A DNA stretch of 64,000 nt from an uncultured Pelagibacteraceae bacterium (GCA_902583345.1 CACHVT010000001.1:62001-126000); one strand, 5' to 3'; shown: positions 54,050 through 63,505, numbered from the stretch's first letter. Made by a program: numbers and translations. The notes: generated from the letters alone by a model not told the origin.

Positions 54050-54853
54050 ATGTCTATAGAAAAAATTATAAATGATGCTTGGGAAAATAAAGATCAAGTA
54101 AATCAAAATTCAGATAAACCGTTAAAAGACGCAATAAATCAAATAATCAGTGATTTGGATAGTGGTAAATCTCGTGTTGCAGAAAAAATTAATGGTGAGT
54201 GGAAAACTCATCAGCATCTTAAAAAAGCTATAATGTTAAGTTTTAGAATTTATCCAATGGATAATTTAAGCGGTCCTTATAGTAGTTGGTATGACAAAGC
54301 ACATCTATTAAAAGGTAAAACTGCAAACTGGACAAGAGAGCAACATGAGGCTGCCGGGTTTCGTATGACTCCTAATAGTCCTGTGCGCCCAGGCTCTTTC
54401 ATTGGGAAGAACGCAGTTCTTATGCCATGTTATGTAAATATTGGTGCTTACATAGGGGCTGGTACAATGATGGACACTTTTAGTAGGGCAGGAAGCTGCT
54501 GTCAAATTGGTGAGAATTGCCATATATCAGCTGGGTCAGGGATTGGAGGTGTCTTAGAACCTGCTCAAGCGTTACCAACAATAATTGAAGATAATGTTTT
54601 TGTTGGAGCAATGTCTGAGGTCGTTGAAGGTGTTATTGTAGAAGAAGGAAGTGTTCTTTCAATGGGATGCTACATTGGACAAAGTACTAAAATTGTAAAT
54701 AGATCCAATGGAAAGGTTTCGAAAGGTCGAATACCATCTTATTCAGTTGTGGTACCAGGCACTTACAAAGATCTTTATGCTGTTCATATAATTAAAACGG
54801 TCGACTCAAAAACACGTTCTAAAACTTCAATTAACGATCTTTTAAGAGATTGA
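54050..54853 (+). CDS. dapD: tetrahydrodipicolinate N-succinyltransferase
   Basis: DapD succinylates tetrahydrodipicolinate on the way to diaminopimelate and lysine. The 267-residue protein has an N-terminal helical domain and a left-handed beta-helix of hexapeptide repeats (about 105-215), with GAYIGAGTMMDTFSRAGSCCQIG carrying active-site residues. dapE follows two bases later, so the succinylase branch is used. Confidence 0.95.
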   Translation: MSIEKIINDAWENKDQVNQNSDKPLKDAINQIISDLDSGKSRVAEKINGEWKTHQHLKKAIMLSFRIYPMDNLSGPYSSWYDKAHLLKGKTANWTREQHEAAGFRMTPNSPVRPGSFIGKNAVLMPCYVNIGAYIGAGTMMDTFSRAGSCCQIGENCHISAGSGIGGVLEPAQALPTIIEDNVFVGAMSEVVEGVIVEEGSVLSMGCYIGQSTKIVNRSNGKVSKGRIPSYSVVVPGTYKDLYAVHIIKTVDSKTRSKTSINDLLRD

Positions 54854-54855
54854 TT

Positions 54856-56013
54856 ATGCATAAAATTAATGAATTACAATTAGCAAAGCAGCTAATCGAG
54901 TTTCCATCAATCACTCCAATAGATGCAGGGGTGATGAAATTTTTAGAAAAAAAATTAAAAAAATTGGGTTTCAAAACAAAAATATTAGAGTTTAAAGAAA
55001 AAAATTCCAAATCTGTAAAAAATTTATATGCAAGACTAGGAAATAAAAGTCCAAATTTTTGCTACGCTGGTCACTTAGACGTGGTTCCACCTGGTAACAT
55101 AAGAGATTGGACTGTTAATCCATTTAAACCATCTATAAAAAAAGGTCATTTAATAGGTAGAGGCGCTAATGATATGAAAAGTTCTATTGCAGCTTTTGTA
55201 TCTGCTTTAAGTATTTTTTTAGATAAAAATAAAAAATTTAATGGATCGATCAGTTTATTAATTACGGGAGATGAAGAAGGTGATGCAGTTAATGGTACAA
55301 GAAAGGTTGTTGAATATCTAAAAAAGAAGAAAGAAAAAATAAATTTCTGTCTAGTTGGAGAACCAACTAATCCTACTACTTTAGGTGAGATGATAAAAAT
55401 TGGTCGAAGAGGCAGTATAACTGGAAAGCTTATTATAAATGGTATTCAGGGTCATGTAGCATATCCTGATCGAGCAAATAATCCATCAACTACAATTGTT
55501 AAAATTTTAAACGAAATTAAAAATATTAAATTTGATAATGGAACAAAGGATTTTCAGCCCACAAATTTAGAAGTAACTAAAATAAATATCGATAATACTG
55601 CTGATAATATTATTCCAAGATCAGCAGAAGCCATATTTAATATTAGGTTTAATAACAAACATTCTTCAAATTCTATCAAAAAAAAACTAAATAAAATTAT
55701 AAAAAAATTAAGTAAAAAAAATAAATCAAAATATAAAATTGAATATAGAGTATCTGGAGAGGCTTTTTTAACAAAGCCGAATTCTACAACTTTTATGATA
55801 CAAAAAATAATAAAAAAGGTTACTAAAATTAAACCAAAATTATCAACAACGGGAGGAACTTCGGATTTAAGATTTATAAAAAAAATATCGCCTGGATTAG
55901 AGTTTGGGCTAGTGGGAAAAACTATGCATAAGGTAGATGAGGCAGTATCTGTAAAAGATTTAAAAAAACTTACAAAAATTTACCAAAATATTTTACAAAA
56001 TTTTTTTAAATGA
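54856..56013 (+). CDS. dapE: succinyl-diaminopimelate desuccinylase
   Basis: DapE hydrolyses succinyl-diaminopimelate. The 385-residue M20 metallopeptidase has the zinc ligands in YAGHLDVVPPG and GRGANDMKSS, and the catalytic glutamates in TGDEEGDA. GEPTNPTTLGE follows later. I chose the ATG at 54856 over an in-frame TTG six bases upstream that overlaps the dapD stop. Its end overlaps the deacetylase gene by four bases. Confidence 0.95.
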   Translation: MHKINELQLAKQLIEFPSITPIDAGVMKFLEKKLKKLGFKTKILEFKEKNSKSVKNLYARLGNKSPNFCYAGHLDVVPPGNIRDWTVNPFKPSIKKGHLIGRGANDMKSSIAAFVSALSIFLDKNKKFNGSISLLITGDEEGDAVNGTRKVVEYLKKKKEKINFCLVGEPTNPTTLGEMIKIGRRGSITGKLIINGIQGHVAYPDRANNPSTTIVKILNEIKNIKFDNGTKDFQPTNLEVTKINIDNTADNIIPRSAEAIFNIRFNNKHSSNSIKKKLNKIIKKLSKKNKSKYKIEYRVSGEAFLTKPNSTTFMIQKIIKKVTKIKPKLSTTGGTSDLRFIKKISPGLEFGLVGKTMHKVDEAVSVKDLKKLTKIYQNILQNFFK

Positions 56014-56939
56014 AAACTGCTTTAATTACTTCTGATAGCTATCAAGGTCATGATACTGGCCCTGGGCATCCTGAACAAATAGCGCGGGTATCAGTAGTTA
56101 TTGATAACTTTAAAAAATTAAATAACAAAAATATTTTGTGGAAAAAACCAACAGTTATCACAGATGAAATTTTAAAAGATACCCATGATGAAAGTTATAT
56201 TGAACAAGTAAAAAATTCATTTCCAATAAGAGGTTTTTCATCATTAGATGGTGATACTATTATTTCGCCTGGTAGTAAAAAAGCAACATTTGATGCAGCA
56301 GGTTCAATTATTGCAGCAATCGATGGTGTTGAAAATAAAGAATTTAAAAATGCTTTTTGCTGTGTTCGCCCTCCAGGACACCATTCATCACAAAATAAAG
56401 GGGCTGGATTCTGTATTTTCAATAATATTTCAATCGGTTCTAGATATTTACTAAATAAATATAAATATAAAAAAGTTGCTATTGTTGATTTTGATGTTCA
56501 CCATGGCAACGGTACGCAAGATATTTTTTACGATGAAGAAAATGTTTTATTTATTTCAACCCATCAATATCCTTTTTATCCTGGAACAGGTTCTGAAAAA
56601 GAGAAAGGAAAATATAATAATATTTGCAATATACCTTTGCCAGCCGGTACAAATTCAGAAGAATATTTAAATGCTTTTGAATTTGCTTTGAAAAGATTAA
56701 AAGAATTCAAACCAGAATTTGTGTTAATTAGTGCAGGCTTTGACTCTGATTATAGAGATCCGTTAGCTTCATTCAAGCTTGAAACTGAAGATTTTTATAT
56801 TATAACAAAAAGAATATTAGAAACCTCAAAAGAATTTTGTAGTGGAAAAGTTGTATCAATTCTTGAAGGAGGATATGACTTACAAGCACTTCAAGATGAT
56901 ACTAAGAGACATGTTGATGCATTAATAGAATTCAATTGA
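56010..56939 (+). CDS. histone deacetylase family protein (class II HDAC-like)
   Basis: The 309-residue protein is a complete arginase/deacetylase-fold enzyme with GPGHPEQIARV near 17-27, the catalytic RPPGHHS (H124, H125), zinc ligands D162 and H164 in DFDVHHGNGTQ, a third ligand in SAGFDSDYRDP near 250, and the late LEGGYDL glycine loop. Bacterial relatives act on acetylpolyamines or acetylated proteins. The substrate here is unknown. It overlaps dapE by four bases, and the SET-domain gene follows after 31 bases. Confidence 0.92.
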   Translation: MKTALITSDSYQGHDTGPGHPEQIARVSVVIDNFKKLNNKNILWKKPTVITDEILKDTHDESYIEQVKNSFPIRGFSSLDGDTIISPGSKKATFDAAGSIIAAIDGVENKEFKNAFCCVRPPGHHSSQNKGAGFCIFNNISIGSRYLLNKYKYKKVAIVDFDVHHGNGTQDIFYDEENVLFISTHQYPFYPGTGSEKEKGKYNNICNIPLPAGTNSEEYLNAFEFALKRLKEFKPEFVLISAGFDSDYRDPLASFKLETEDFYIITKRILETSKEFCSGKVVSILEGGYDLQALQDDTKRHVDALIEFN

Positions 56940-56970
56940 TATTTTTTAAAAAGTTAATATAGAAAATTTA

Positions 56971-57447
56971 ATGAAACTTTATCATATAAAAAAATCCAAT
57001 ATTGATAAAAATGGTAAAGGTTTATATGCAACAAGAGATATAAAAGAAGGAACAAAAATTATTAATTATGTTGGCAATATAATTACAAGAAAAGAAAGTG
57101 ATGAAAACCCAAAATTTGATAATTCGAAACCTATTTATCTTTTTAATTTAAATAATAGATACGACATGGACGGTAATGTTTCTTGGAATACAGCTAGATT
57201 AATTAATCATTCTTGTTCAAATAACTGCGATTATGAAGGGACAGGATTAAAAATTTGGGTGACTGCTATAAAAAATATAAAAAAAGGAGAAGAATTAACA
57301 TGTGACTACGGCTTCAGTTATGATTCTGACTACAGGCAATTTCCTTGTAAATGTAAATCAAAAAATTGTGTAGGATATATCGTTCGAGAAGGGTCTAGGT
57401 GGAGAATAAATAAAAAATTTAAAAAAGACTATAGACCTAATAAATAA
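56971..57447 (+). CDS. SET-domain methyltransferase-like protein
   Basis: The 158-residue protein is almost entirely a SET domain. It shows GKGLYATRDIKEGT near 15-28, the SAM-binding pseudoknot strand RLINHSCSNN near 76-85, and ELTCDYGF with the catalytic tyrosine near 113. A post-SET cysteine cluster (C126, C128, C133) follows, paired with the cysteine in NHSC. Such proteins methylate lysines. A bacterial target is not known. It follows an HDAC-like gene and overlaps the convergent truA by 11 bases. Confidence 0.92.
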   Translation: MKLYHIKKSNIDKNGKGLYATRDIKEGTKIINYVGNIITRKESDENPKFDNSKPIYLFNLNNRYDMDGNVSWNTARLINHSCSNNCDYEGTGLKIWVTAIKNIKKGEELTCDYGFSYDSDYRQFPCKCKSKNCVGYIVREGSRWRINKKFKKDYRPNK

Positions 57448-58177
57448 TTTTTTCTAAAAATAATCCATTTGAAGGAGCCGGTGGTGCACATAAAATTCTT
57501 TTTTTAGATTTAAAGACTTTTTGAAATTTTTTCAAACTCCATTTTTTTTCAGCTAAATATTTTAAACAGCCTACCATAGATCTTACTTGTTGCTGTAAAA
57601 AAGATTGAGATATAAATTGTATTTCTATTTTATGTTTAATTTTTTTTATTTTTATAAAATTTATTGTTCTTACAGGAGATTTTGAGTTGCAACCAGAGGC
57701 TCTAAATGTCGAAAAGTCATGTTTTCCTAAAAGTTTTTTTGATCCCTTTTTCATCAACTCTAGATTTAATTTCTTACTGATGTGCCAACACCTATTTTTT
57801 TCAAGAATAGGAAAAATATTCCTGTTCAATATAATATATTTATAAACTCTTCTTTTTGCTGAAAATCTTGAATGAAAAGATAAATTTTTCTTTTTTATTT
57901 TAATTATTGAAATTAATGAGGGATTTAAGAAAAAATTTATTGATTTTAAAAATTTATTTAAATTTTCAATTTTTTTTTTTGTATCGAAATGTGCTGATTG
58001 CTCTAATGCATGAACGCCTGCATCAGTTCTTCCAGATCCAACCAATTTGATTTTTTCTTTTAATAACTTTGATACTTTTAATTGTATTAGTTTTTGAATA
58101 GATTTTCCTTTGGGTTGTATTTGCCAACCAATAAAATTAGAGCCATCATATTCAATCAAAATTTGATATCTATTCAT
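57437..58177 (-). CDS. truA: tRNA pseudouridine synthase A
   Basis: TruA makes pseudouridine at positions 38-40 of tRNAs. The 246-residue protein has YDGSNFIGWQIQP at the start and the catalytic aspartate in GRTDAGVHALEQ (near 52-63). I start at the ATG at 58177, because the frame upstream belongs to the end of fmt. This gives an eight-base overlap with the fmt stop. def-fmt-truA is a standard unit. Confidence 0.95.
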   Translation of the reverse strand: MNRYQILIEYDGSNFIGWQIQPKGKSIQKLIQLKVSKLLKEKIKLVGSGRTDAGVHALEQSAHFDTKKKIENLNKFLKSINFFLNPSLISIIKIKKKNLSFHSRFSAKRRVYKYIILNRNIFPILEKNRCWHISKKLNLELMKKGSKKLLGKHDFSTFRASGCNSKSPVRTINFIKIKKIKHKIEIQFISQSFLQQQVRSMVGCLKYLAEKKWSLKKFQKVFKSKKRILCAPPAPSNGLFLEKIIY

Positions 58178-59099
58178 TTTGTAAAAAGGAACCTTTAATA
58201 ATTTTTGATCCAAGCAAAAAATCAACTGTCTTTTTTGGCTGCTTACCTTCTCTTTGGATTTCTAAAATTTCAATTGATTTATCGCTACATCCAATTAGTA
58301 AATCATGATTCAAAACTTCTCCAGGTCGCCCTTTGACCTCTGATATTTTTGCCCTTAAAATTTTGTATCTTTCTCCATTAAAGTAAAACCATGCACCTGG
58401 GCTAGGATAAAGGCCATTAATAATACCAACAATATTTTTAGCTGAATTATTCCAATTTATTTTTCCCTCTTTCTTTTCAATTTTTTTTGCATAAGTAGCA
58501 TCCTTGTGAACCTGTTCATTGAATTGAATTTTATCGTCTATAATATCGTCAATTACATCTAAAATTTTATCTGCCGCTAGATTTGATAATTTATCAGCTA
58601 AAACTGATGCATTTTCATTATCTTTAATATCTATTTTATATTTACAGCATACTGGACCACTATCCAGTTTTTCATTTATTTTCATAATACTTATACCTGT
58701 TTCTTTATCCAAATTCATGATTGATCTTTGTATTGGTGCTGCACCTCTCCATTTTGGCAATAATGAAGCATGTATATTTATAAAACCTTTTTTTGGAAGC
58801 TCTAAAATTTTTTTAGGAATCATTTGTCCGTAAGCAACTACAATTGCTATATCAGGATTTAATTTTTTTAAATATTCATATTCTTCGTTATTATTTTTTA
58901 AAAGTGAGGGTGTTCTAAATTTTATATTTAAAGTTTCTGAAAAACTTTGTACTGGAGATTTGTTTATTTTTTGACCTCTATTAGATTTTTGCGGTGGTTG
59001 CGTATAAACTACACAAACGTCATAGCCATTTTGGTATAAAGACTTCAAAATTGGTACAGCAAAATATGGGGTACCCATAAAAACAATTTTTTTTAGCAT
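58170..59099 (-). CDS. fmt: methionyl-tRNA formyltransferase
   Basis: Fmt formylates initiator Met-tRNA. The 309-residue protein has the N-terminal FMGTPYFAVPIL, the catalytic INIHASLLPKWRGAAPIQ region near 105-122, and a C-terminal tRNA-binding OB-like domain. It follows def by three bases and overlaps truA by eight. Confidence 0.96.
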   Translation of the reverse strand: MLKKIVFMGTPYFAVPILKSLYQNGYDVCVVYTQPPQKSNRGQKINKSPVQSFSETLNIKFRTPSLLKNNNEEYEYLKKLNPDIAIVVAYGQMIPKKILELPKKGFINIHASLLPKWRGAAPIQRSIMNLDKETGISIMKINEKLDSGPVCCKYKIDIKDNENASVLADKLSNLAADKILDVIDDIIDDKIQFNEQVHKDATYAKKIEKKEGKINWNNSAKNIVGIINGLYPSPGAWFYFNGERYKILRAKISEVKGRPGEVLNHDLLIGCSDKSIEILEIQREGKQPKKTVDFLLGSKIIKGSFLQNE

Positions 59100-59102
59100 T
59101 TA

Positions 59103-59621
59103 TTAAACTACTATTCTATCAGGCTTACTTTTAATAAGTTTTTTAATTATCATGCTTTTTTTTAATTTTGATAAATAGTCTATAAACAATATACCTTCCA
59201 GATGATCCATTTCATGTTGTATACATGTTGCTAACAAGCCCTCAGCTTTTAATAATTTTTTTTCTCCATAATAATTTAAATATTCTACTTCACAATTTTT
59301 TGGGCGTTCTATTTCGGCAAATTGATTTGGAACCGATAAGCAACCCTCTTCGTATATTGATTTATCTTTATCCCTTAATTTAATTACTGGATTTACAAAA
59401 TATAGCGGATCTTTTTTTCCTTTATTCCAATCTATATCCATTACAATAATTCTCTTTGGAACACCAATTTGTATTGCTGCTAAACCTATGCCATTTGCAG
59501 CATACATAGTTTCTAACATATCATCCATTAAAATTTTTTCTTCTTTGCCAACTTTTTCAACTGGTTGGGATATCTGTCTCAATATTTTATTAGGCTCTGT
59601 TATAATTGTCTTTATTGACAT
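59103..59621 (-). CDS. def: peptide deformylase
   Basis: Def removes the formyl group from nascent proteins. The 172-residue metalloenzyme shows the three signature motifs GIGLAAIQIG, EEGCLSVP and QHEMDHLEG, with the cysteine and two histidines that bind iron. It begins 25 bases after the large exported protein of unknown function. Confidence 0.97.
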   Translation of the reverse strand: MSIKTIITEPNKILRQISQPVEKVGKEEKILMDDMLETMYAANGIGLAAIQIGVPKRIIVMDIDWNKGKKDPLYFVNPVIKLRDKDKSIYEEGCLSVPNQFAEIERPKNCEVEYLNYYGEKKLLKAEGLLATCIQHEMDHLEGILFIDYLSKLKKSMIIKKLIKSKPDRIVV

Positions 59622-59646
59622 AATTACTTTTATTTTATTACAATTT

Positions 59647-61410
59647 TTAAACTTTTAAAGGTAGAACTTTAAGTAGGATTTTATTTCTAAGCTTATCTAT
59701 ATTTAGTTGATTTAACGCACTAACTACAAAAAAAAGAGTTTCTGGGCCAAGATCTTTAAAATTATCCTGACCGAGTATCTGGACCAATCTTAGCAAAACT
59801 AGGCCCGATTCCTCATTTTCAATTAAAATTTGTATATCTGTTGGCATATTAGAAGTATCAACCTTATAAAGAGAATCATATTTTTTATCAAATTCTATTC
59901 CATCAGATTTAAGTGTCTCAAGTAAAATTATATCTTTTGTTGACACAAAATATTTTTTATCCTTTTTTATTTTTTTTAAAATATCATTTAGGTTTTTTCT
60001 GGCTTCTTGTTCATCAAGCTCACCTTTTAAATAATTAATTAATTTTGACTGATGAATTACTTTATTATTAATTTTAATTTTTTTAAGAATTGATTTATCA
60101 TTTTTGATATACCTATTATAAAAATTTGAATGATTTGAGGGTACATCTGTTTCATCAATTTTTTTTAATATTGCAACTAATTCGTTACTAAAAGCATTGG
60201 TATTTCCTTCTTTGATAAATAATTCTTTCAAAATTTTTACTAATTCCAACTTTTTATTTATATCTGAATTAATTAGAATTCCTTGATACAATAGAGCTCT
60301 ACTTTTGACATCAGAAATAAGTTTATATGACTGTTTAACTGTTAAAAGTTGATTAATATTAAATTGAAATCTTTTATAAAGTTCAAATAGCTCTTCTTCG
60401 GTATAGTTTCCTTCATGTGTAGCTTTTTCAATAGATAAAATTTTTTGTTCGTCCTCTAAATCAACGCTATCAATACTTGTAAGTAAATTAGATGTAGATA
60501 AATATCGCCAAATTTTTTGGCTTGTATCGTTATTAGGTTCGAAATTAAAATTAGGAATTGTTCTATGAGATAGATGAAAATCTAGAATATCTCTTTCTGA
60601 AATAGTTTCATCAACTGATAAATCATACTGCATTAAATAATTAAATTTTTTTTCAAAAAATTTGTCTTTAAATCCCAATTCTTTTTTCAAATCATATTGC
60701 AATTGCGCTTCATCTCTTTTGTTATCATTTATAAGACAATAAATATTAAATTTTGATAAATATTTATCATCTGTAGGATATTTTATATCTGTAAGGATTT
60801 TACAAGACTTCTCAAGTTGTGATCTTGATAAATATTCGTTTATTAAGAATTTGATTAATTTTTCATTATTTTTAATTTTTTGATTTTTAGTTAAAAATTC
60901 CTCTATTAGATCAAAATCAGAATTTTTTAACAGCCAATCTTGTTTTAGATTTAAAAATTGTTCGTTAGAGATATTTTTAGTTGGTACATAAGAATTAGTT
61001 AAAAGGGATATTTTTAAAATTTCTTTTGAATCATTAGAGAGATTAATCTTTTGAATCTTGTTATATAAATCTAAAATTTTTTTTCCATCAGAATTTTTCC
61101 ACATATCAATTGTAATATCATTTTCTGAAGGATCATAAATTCCAGCAATTTCTATTTCATCAGACTTTAGTTTTTCTTCTAATTCTACAATAGAATTAAT
61201 ATTTTTTTTTCCTAGTAGTTCATATAGTGATTTCTCTGATTTATTTTCATCTTGTTTTTTCTGATCTAAGGATTTTTCCCCAAGATTACTTTTACCTTCT
61301 AAATTCCAAATATCGATAGGTTCATTTGCAAATAACTCGTTATTTTGCAGAAATAAAAAGCAAAATAAAATTGATAAACAACTTTTATTTAACGATTTTG
61401 AGATTCTCAT
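59647..61410 (-). CDS. large exported protein of unknown function
   Basis: The 587-residue protein has a signal peptide (about residues 9-29, basic start and a hydrophobic core, ending near ELFANEP). A long, mostly helical, Lys/Asp/Glu-rich region with irregular repeats reminiscent of TPR or superhelical scaffolds follows. I recognise no enzyme motif. I chose the ATG at 61410 over an in-frame TTG 18 bases upstream. The start overlaps the end of a 61-residue membrane protein gene by 26 bases, so the two are likely coupled. Confidence 0.75.
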   Translation of the reverse strand: MRISKSLNKSCLSILFCFLFLQNNELFANEPIDIWNLEGKSNLGEKSLDQKKQDENKSEKSLYELLGKKNINSIVELEEKLKSDEIEIAGIYDPSENDITIDMWKNSDGKKILDLYNKIQKINLSNDSKEILKISLLTNSYVPTKNISNEQFLNLKQDWLLKNSDFDLIEEFLTKNQKIKNNEKLIKFLINEYLSRSQLEKSCKILTDIKYPTDDKYLSKFNIYCLINDNKRDEAQLQYDLKKELGFKDKFFEKKFNYLMQYDLSVDETISERDILDFHLSHRTIPNFNFEPNNDTSQKIWRYLSTSNLLTSIDSVDLEDEQKILSIEKATHEGNYTEEELFELYKRFQFNINQLLTVKQSYKLISDVKSRALLYQGILINSDINKKLELVKILKELFIKEGNTNAFSNELVAILKKIDETDVPSNHSNFYNRYIKNDKSILKKIKINNKVIHQSKLINYLKGELDEQEARKNLNDILKKIKKDKKYFVSTKDIILLETLKSDGIEFDKKYDSLYKVDTSNMPTDIQILIENEESGLVLLRLVQILGQDNFKDLGPETLFFVVSALNQLNIDKLRNKILLKVLPLKV

Positions 61411-61570
61411 TTGGAATAATTTTCTCAATTTTTTTATTTGGTGCGGGAAAATCTATTTTATCCACCATCATAATTGCTATAAAAACTATTAAAAATAAAA
61501 TAGCGGCCTTAATTATTAATTTTGTTAAAAGGCTATATTTTCCAGTACTTGTTTTTTTATAGAATTGCAT
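61385..61570 (-). CDS. 61-residue single-span membrane protein, unknown
   Basis: The frame encodes a basic N-terminus, one strong membrane span (about residues 17-36) and a short outer segment with DKIDFPAPNKKIEKIIP. The proline/lysine-rich pattern after the span looks conserved rather than random. Its end overlaps the large exported protein by 26 bases in another frame. I know no family for it. Confidence 0.6.
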   Translation of the reverse strand: MQFYKKTSTGKYSLLTKLIIKAAILFLIVFIAIMMVDKIDFPAPNKKIEKIIPNENLKIVK

Positions 61571-61627
61571 ATATCTTTAAATAATTTCAAATTAAGACAT
61601 ATTTGTGTTTTTTCAATAAAGAAACTT

Positions 61628-62140
61628 ATGAATTTAAAAAAAAACCTAGTTTTGCTAGGCATGATGGCTTCGGGAAAATCTACAATTGGCGTACTAGTAT
61701 CAAAAAAATTGGGACTAAAATTTTATGATATTGATAGGATTATAGAAGTAGAAACGAATATGAATATTTCTGAAATATTTGCTAAAAAAAGTGAGAGTTT
61801 TTTTCGATCTCTTGAAGAAAAAATAGTTTTAAAAACTCTTAAAAATAAAAATAGTGTAATATCACTTGGTGGTGGAGCTTTTTCTAATGATAAAATAAGA
61901 AAAGAAATAATTACAAATCATATATCTTTTTGGTTGGATTGCAGCAATAGCACTATATTAAAGAGAATAAGAAAAAATAAAAGGAGACCAATTGCCAATA
62001 AATTGACAAATAAAGATCTTATAGAGTTAATCATAAAAAGGAAAAAAAATTATATAAAAGCAAAATATAGAATAGATTGTAACAAATTTAACAAAGAAAA
62101 AATCGTTCATACAATAAAAAGACTATATGAAAAAATTTAA
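61628..62140 (+). CDS. aroK: shikimate kinase
   Basis: AroK phosphorylates shikimate. The 170-residue protein has the P-loop GMMASGKST near 11-19, the DIDR shikimate-binding site, FRSLEE and the GGGAF loop. The frame is open upstream to 61565, but the ATG at 61628 matches the family start and avoids a 21-residue extension. It overlaps aroB by 14 bases. Confidence 0.95.
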   Translation: MNLKKNLVLLGMMASGKSTIGVLVSKKLGLKFYDIDRIIEVETNMNISEIFAKKSESFFRSLEEKIVLKTLKNKNSVISLGGGAFSNDKIRKEIITNHISFWLDCSNSTILKRIRKNKRRPIANKLTNKDLIELIIKRKKNYIKAKYRIDCNKFNKEKIVHTIKRLYEKI

Positions 62141-63233
62141 ATTAACTATTAATACGAAAAGTCAAAAATATCCGATAATCATTGGAAGAGGTTTATTAAA
62201 TAATATACCAAAATTATTGAAAAAAAATTCTATAAATTTTAGTAAGTGTTTAATTGTAATTGATAATAAATTAAATAAAAAAATATTATTTAAAATTTTA
62301 AATAAATTTAATAAAAAAAGTATTTTTATTTACCTATTTAACGCAAATGAAAAAAATAAAAACCAAAAAAATGTTAATAAAATGCTTAATGTTTTATTAA
62401 AAAATAATTTTCAAAGAAATGATTGCCTAATATCAATTGGAGGGGGTATTACTGGCGATGTATCTGGTTTCGCTTCTAGCATTTATAAAAGAGGAATTAA
62501 TTTTATCAATGTTCCCTCAACACTTCTTGCCCAGGTAGATTCATCAATTGGTGGTAAAACAGGTGTAAATACACTTTATGGAAAAAACTTAGTAGGATCT
62601 TTTTACCAACCTAAATTAGTTATATCAGATATAGATTTTTTAAAAACTCTACCTAAAAGAGAGATTATTTGTGGATATGCGGAGATACTTAAACACTCAT
62701 TAATATTTGAAGAAAAATTTTTTTCCTTCTTAAATCAAAATGCACAGAAAATATTTGATCTAAAAAGTCCTTTTATAGAAAAATCTATTATTGAGAGCTG
62801 TAAAATAAAAAAAAAAATTGTAGAGCTTGACGAAAAAGAGAAAAATTTGAGAAAGATGTTAAATTTTGGACATACCTTTGCTCATGCTTATGAGTCAACA
62901 CTTAATTATTCAAAAAGATTAAATCACGGTGAAGCAGTATTGCTCGGAATGTACTCAGCAATAAACTTTAGCTTAAGAAATCGACTATTGTCAAAAATAA
63001 CTTATCTAAATATTAAAAATCATTTTATAAAATATAAATTGCCAAACAAAATTAGAACTTATTTTAGTAAAAAGGATTTGAAAAAATTAATTTTTTTTAT
63101 GAAGATAGATAAAAAAAATACAAGTAATTTTATAAATTTAATCCTAATTAAAAAAATTGGAAAAATAAAATTAAATTCAAATTATAACGAAAAAACGGTT
63201 AATAATTTTCTTAAAGAGGAGCTAAATAATTAA
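62127..63233 (+). CDS. aroB: 3-dehydroquinate synthase
   Basis: AroB closes the ring in the second shikimate step using NAD and zinc. The 368-residue protein has GGGITGDVSGFAS, the VPSTLLAQVDSSIGGKTGVN stretch, and HGEAVLLGM with a zinc-binding histidine. The aroK-aroB pair is typical. The stop overlaps the convergent bolA gene by 12 bases. Confidence 0.96.
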   Translation: MKKFKLTINTKSQKYPIIIGRGLLNNIPKLLKKNSINFSKCLIVIDNKLNKKILFKILNKFNKKSIFIYLFNANEKNKNQKNVNKMLNVLLKNNFQRNDCLISIGGGITGDVSGFASSIYKRGINFINVPSTLLAQVDSSIGGKTGVNTLYGKNLVGSFYQPKLVISDIDFLKTLPKREIICGYAEILKHSLIFEEKFFSFLNQNAQKIFDLKSPFIEKSIIESCKIKKKIVELDEKEKNLRKMLNFGHTFAHAYESTLNYSKRLNHGEAVLLGMYSAINFSLRNRLLSKITYLNIKNHFIKYKLPNKIRTYFSKKDLKKLIFFMKIDKKNTSNFINLILIKKIGKIKLNSNYNEKTVNNFLKEELNN

Positions 63234-63482
63234 AATTTGAATTGAATGAATATATTTTTCGAGTTCTTCTTCAAGAACTGAGTAAATTTTTCTTGTAGAT
63301 TGAATTTTTTTCAATTTTTTTAATTCAGTAGATTTAATAATTAATTTAATATGGAATTTATTTTCATTATTACTAGCATGATTTTTATGTAGAAAACTCT
63401 TATCTTCAATACGAATACTTTCAATTAATATATTTTTACTAATTTTTTTTTTTATAATTAAAATTAGATCGTTTATTTTCAT
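63222..63482 (-). CDS. bolA: BolA family protein
   Basis: The 86-residue protein has the BolA fold pattern. It begins with a helix, then ESIRIEDKSFLHKNHAS where the histidine binds Fe-S partners, a FHIKLIIKS strand, and the helix STRKIYSVLEEEL. BolA works with monothiol glutaredoxins in iron regulation. It is divergent from the DnaJ-domain gene, an alphaproteobacterial arrangement. Confidence 0.88.
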   Translation of the reverse strand: MKINDLILIIKKKISKNILIESIRIEDKSFLHKNHASNNENKFHIKLIIKSTELKKLKKIQSTRKIYSVLEEELEKYIHSIQILII

Positions 63483-63505
63483 AAATATTAATATTATAAT
63501 ATACC

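Noticed and set aside
58178..58225. 16-residue N-terminal extension of TruA
   Set aside because: It lies within the end of fmt. The ATG at 58177 starts directly at the conserved MNRYQ...YDGSNF region.
61565..61627. 21-residue N-terminal extension of shikimate kinase
   Set aside because: The ATG at 61628 sits just before the conserved P-loop region. The extension overlaps the start of the opposite small gene and has no family match.
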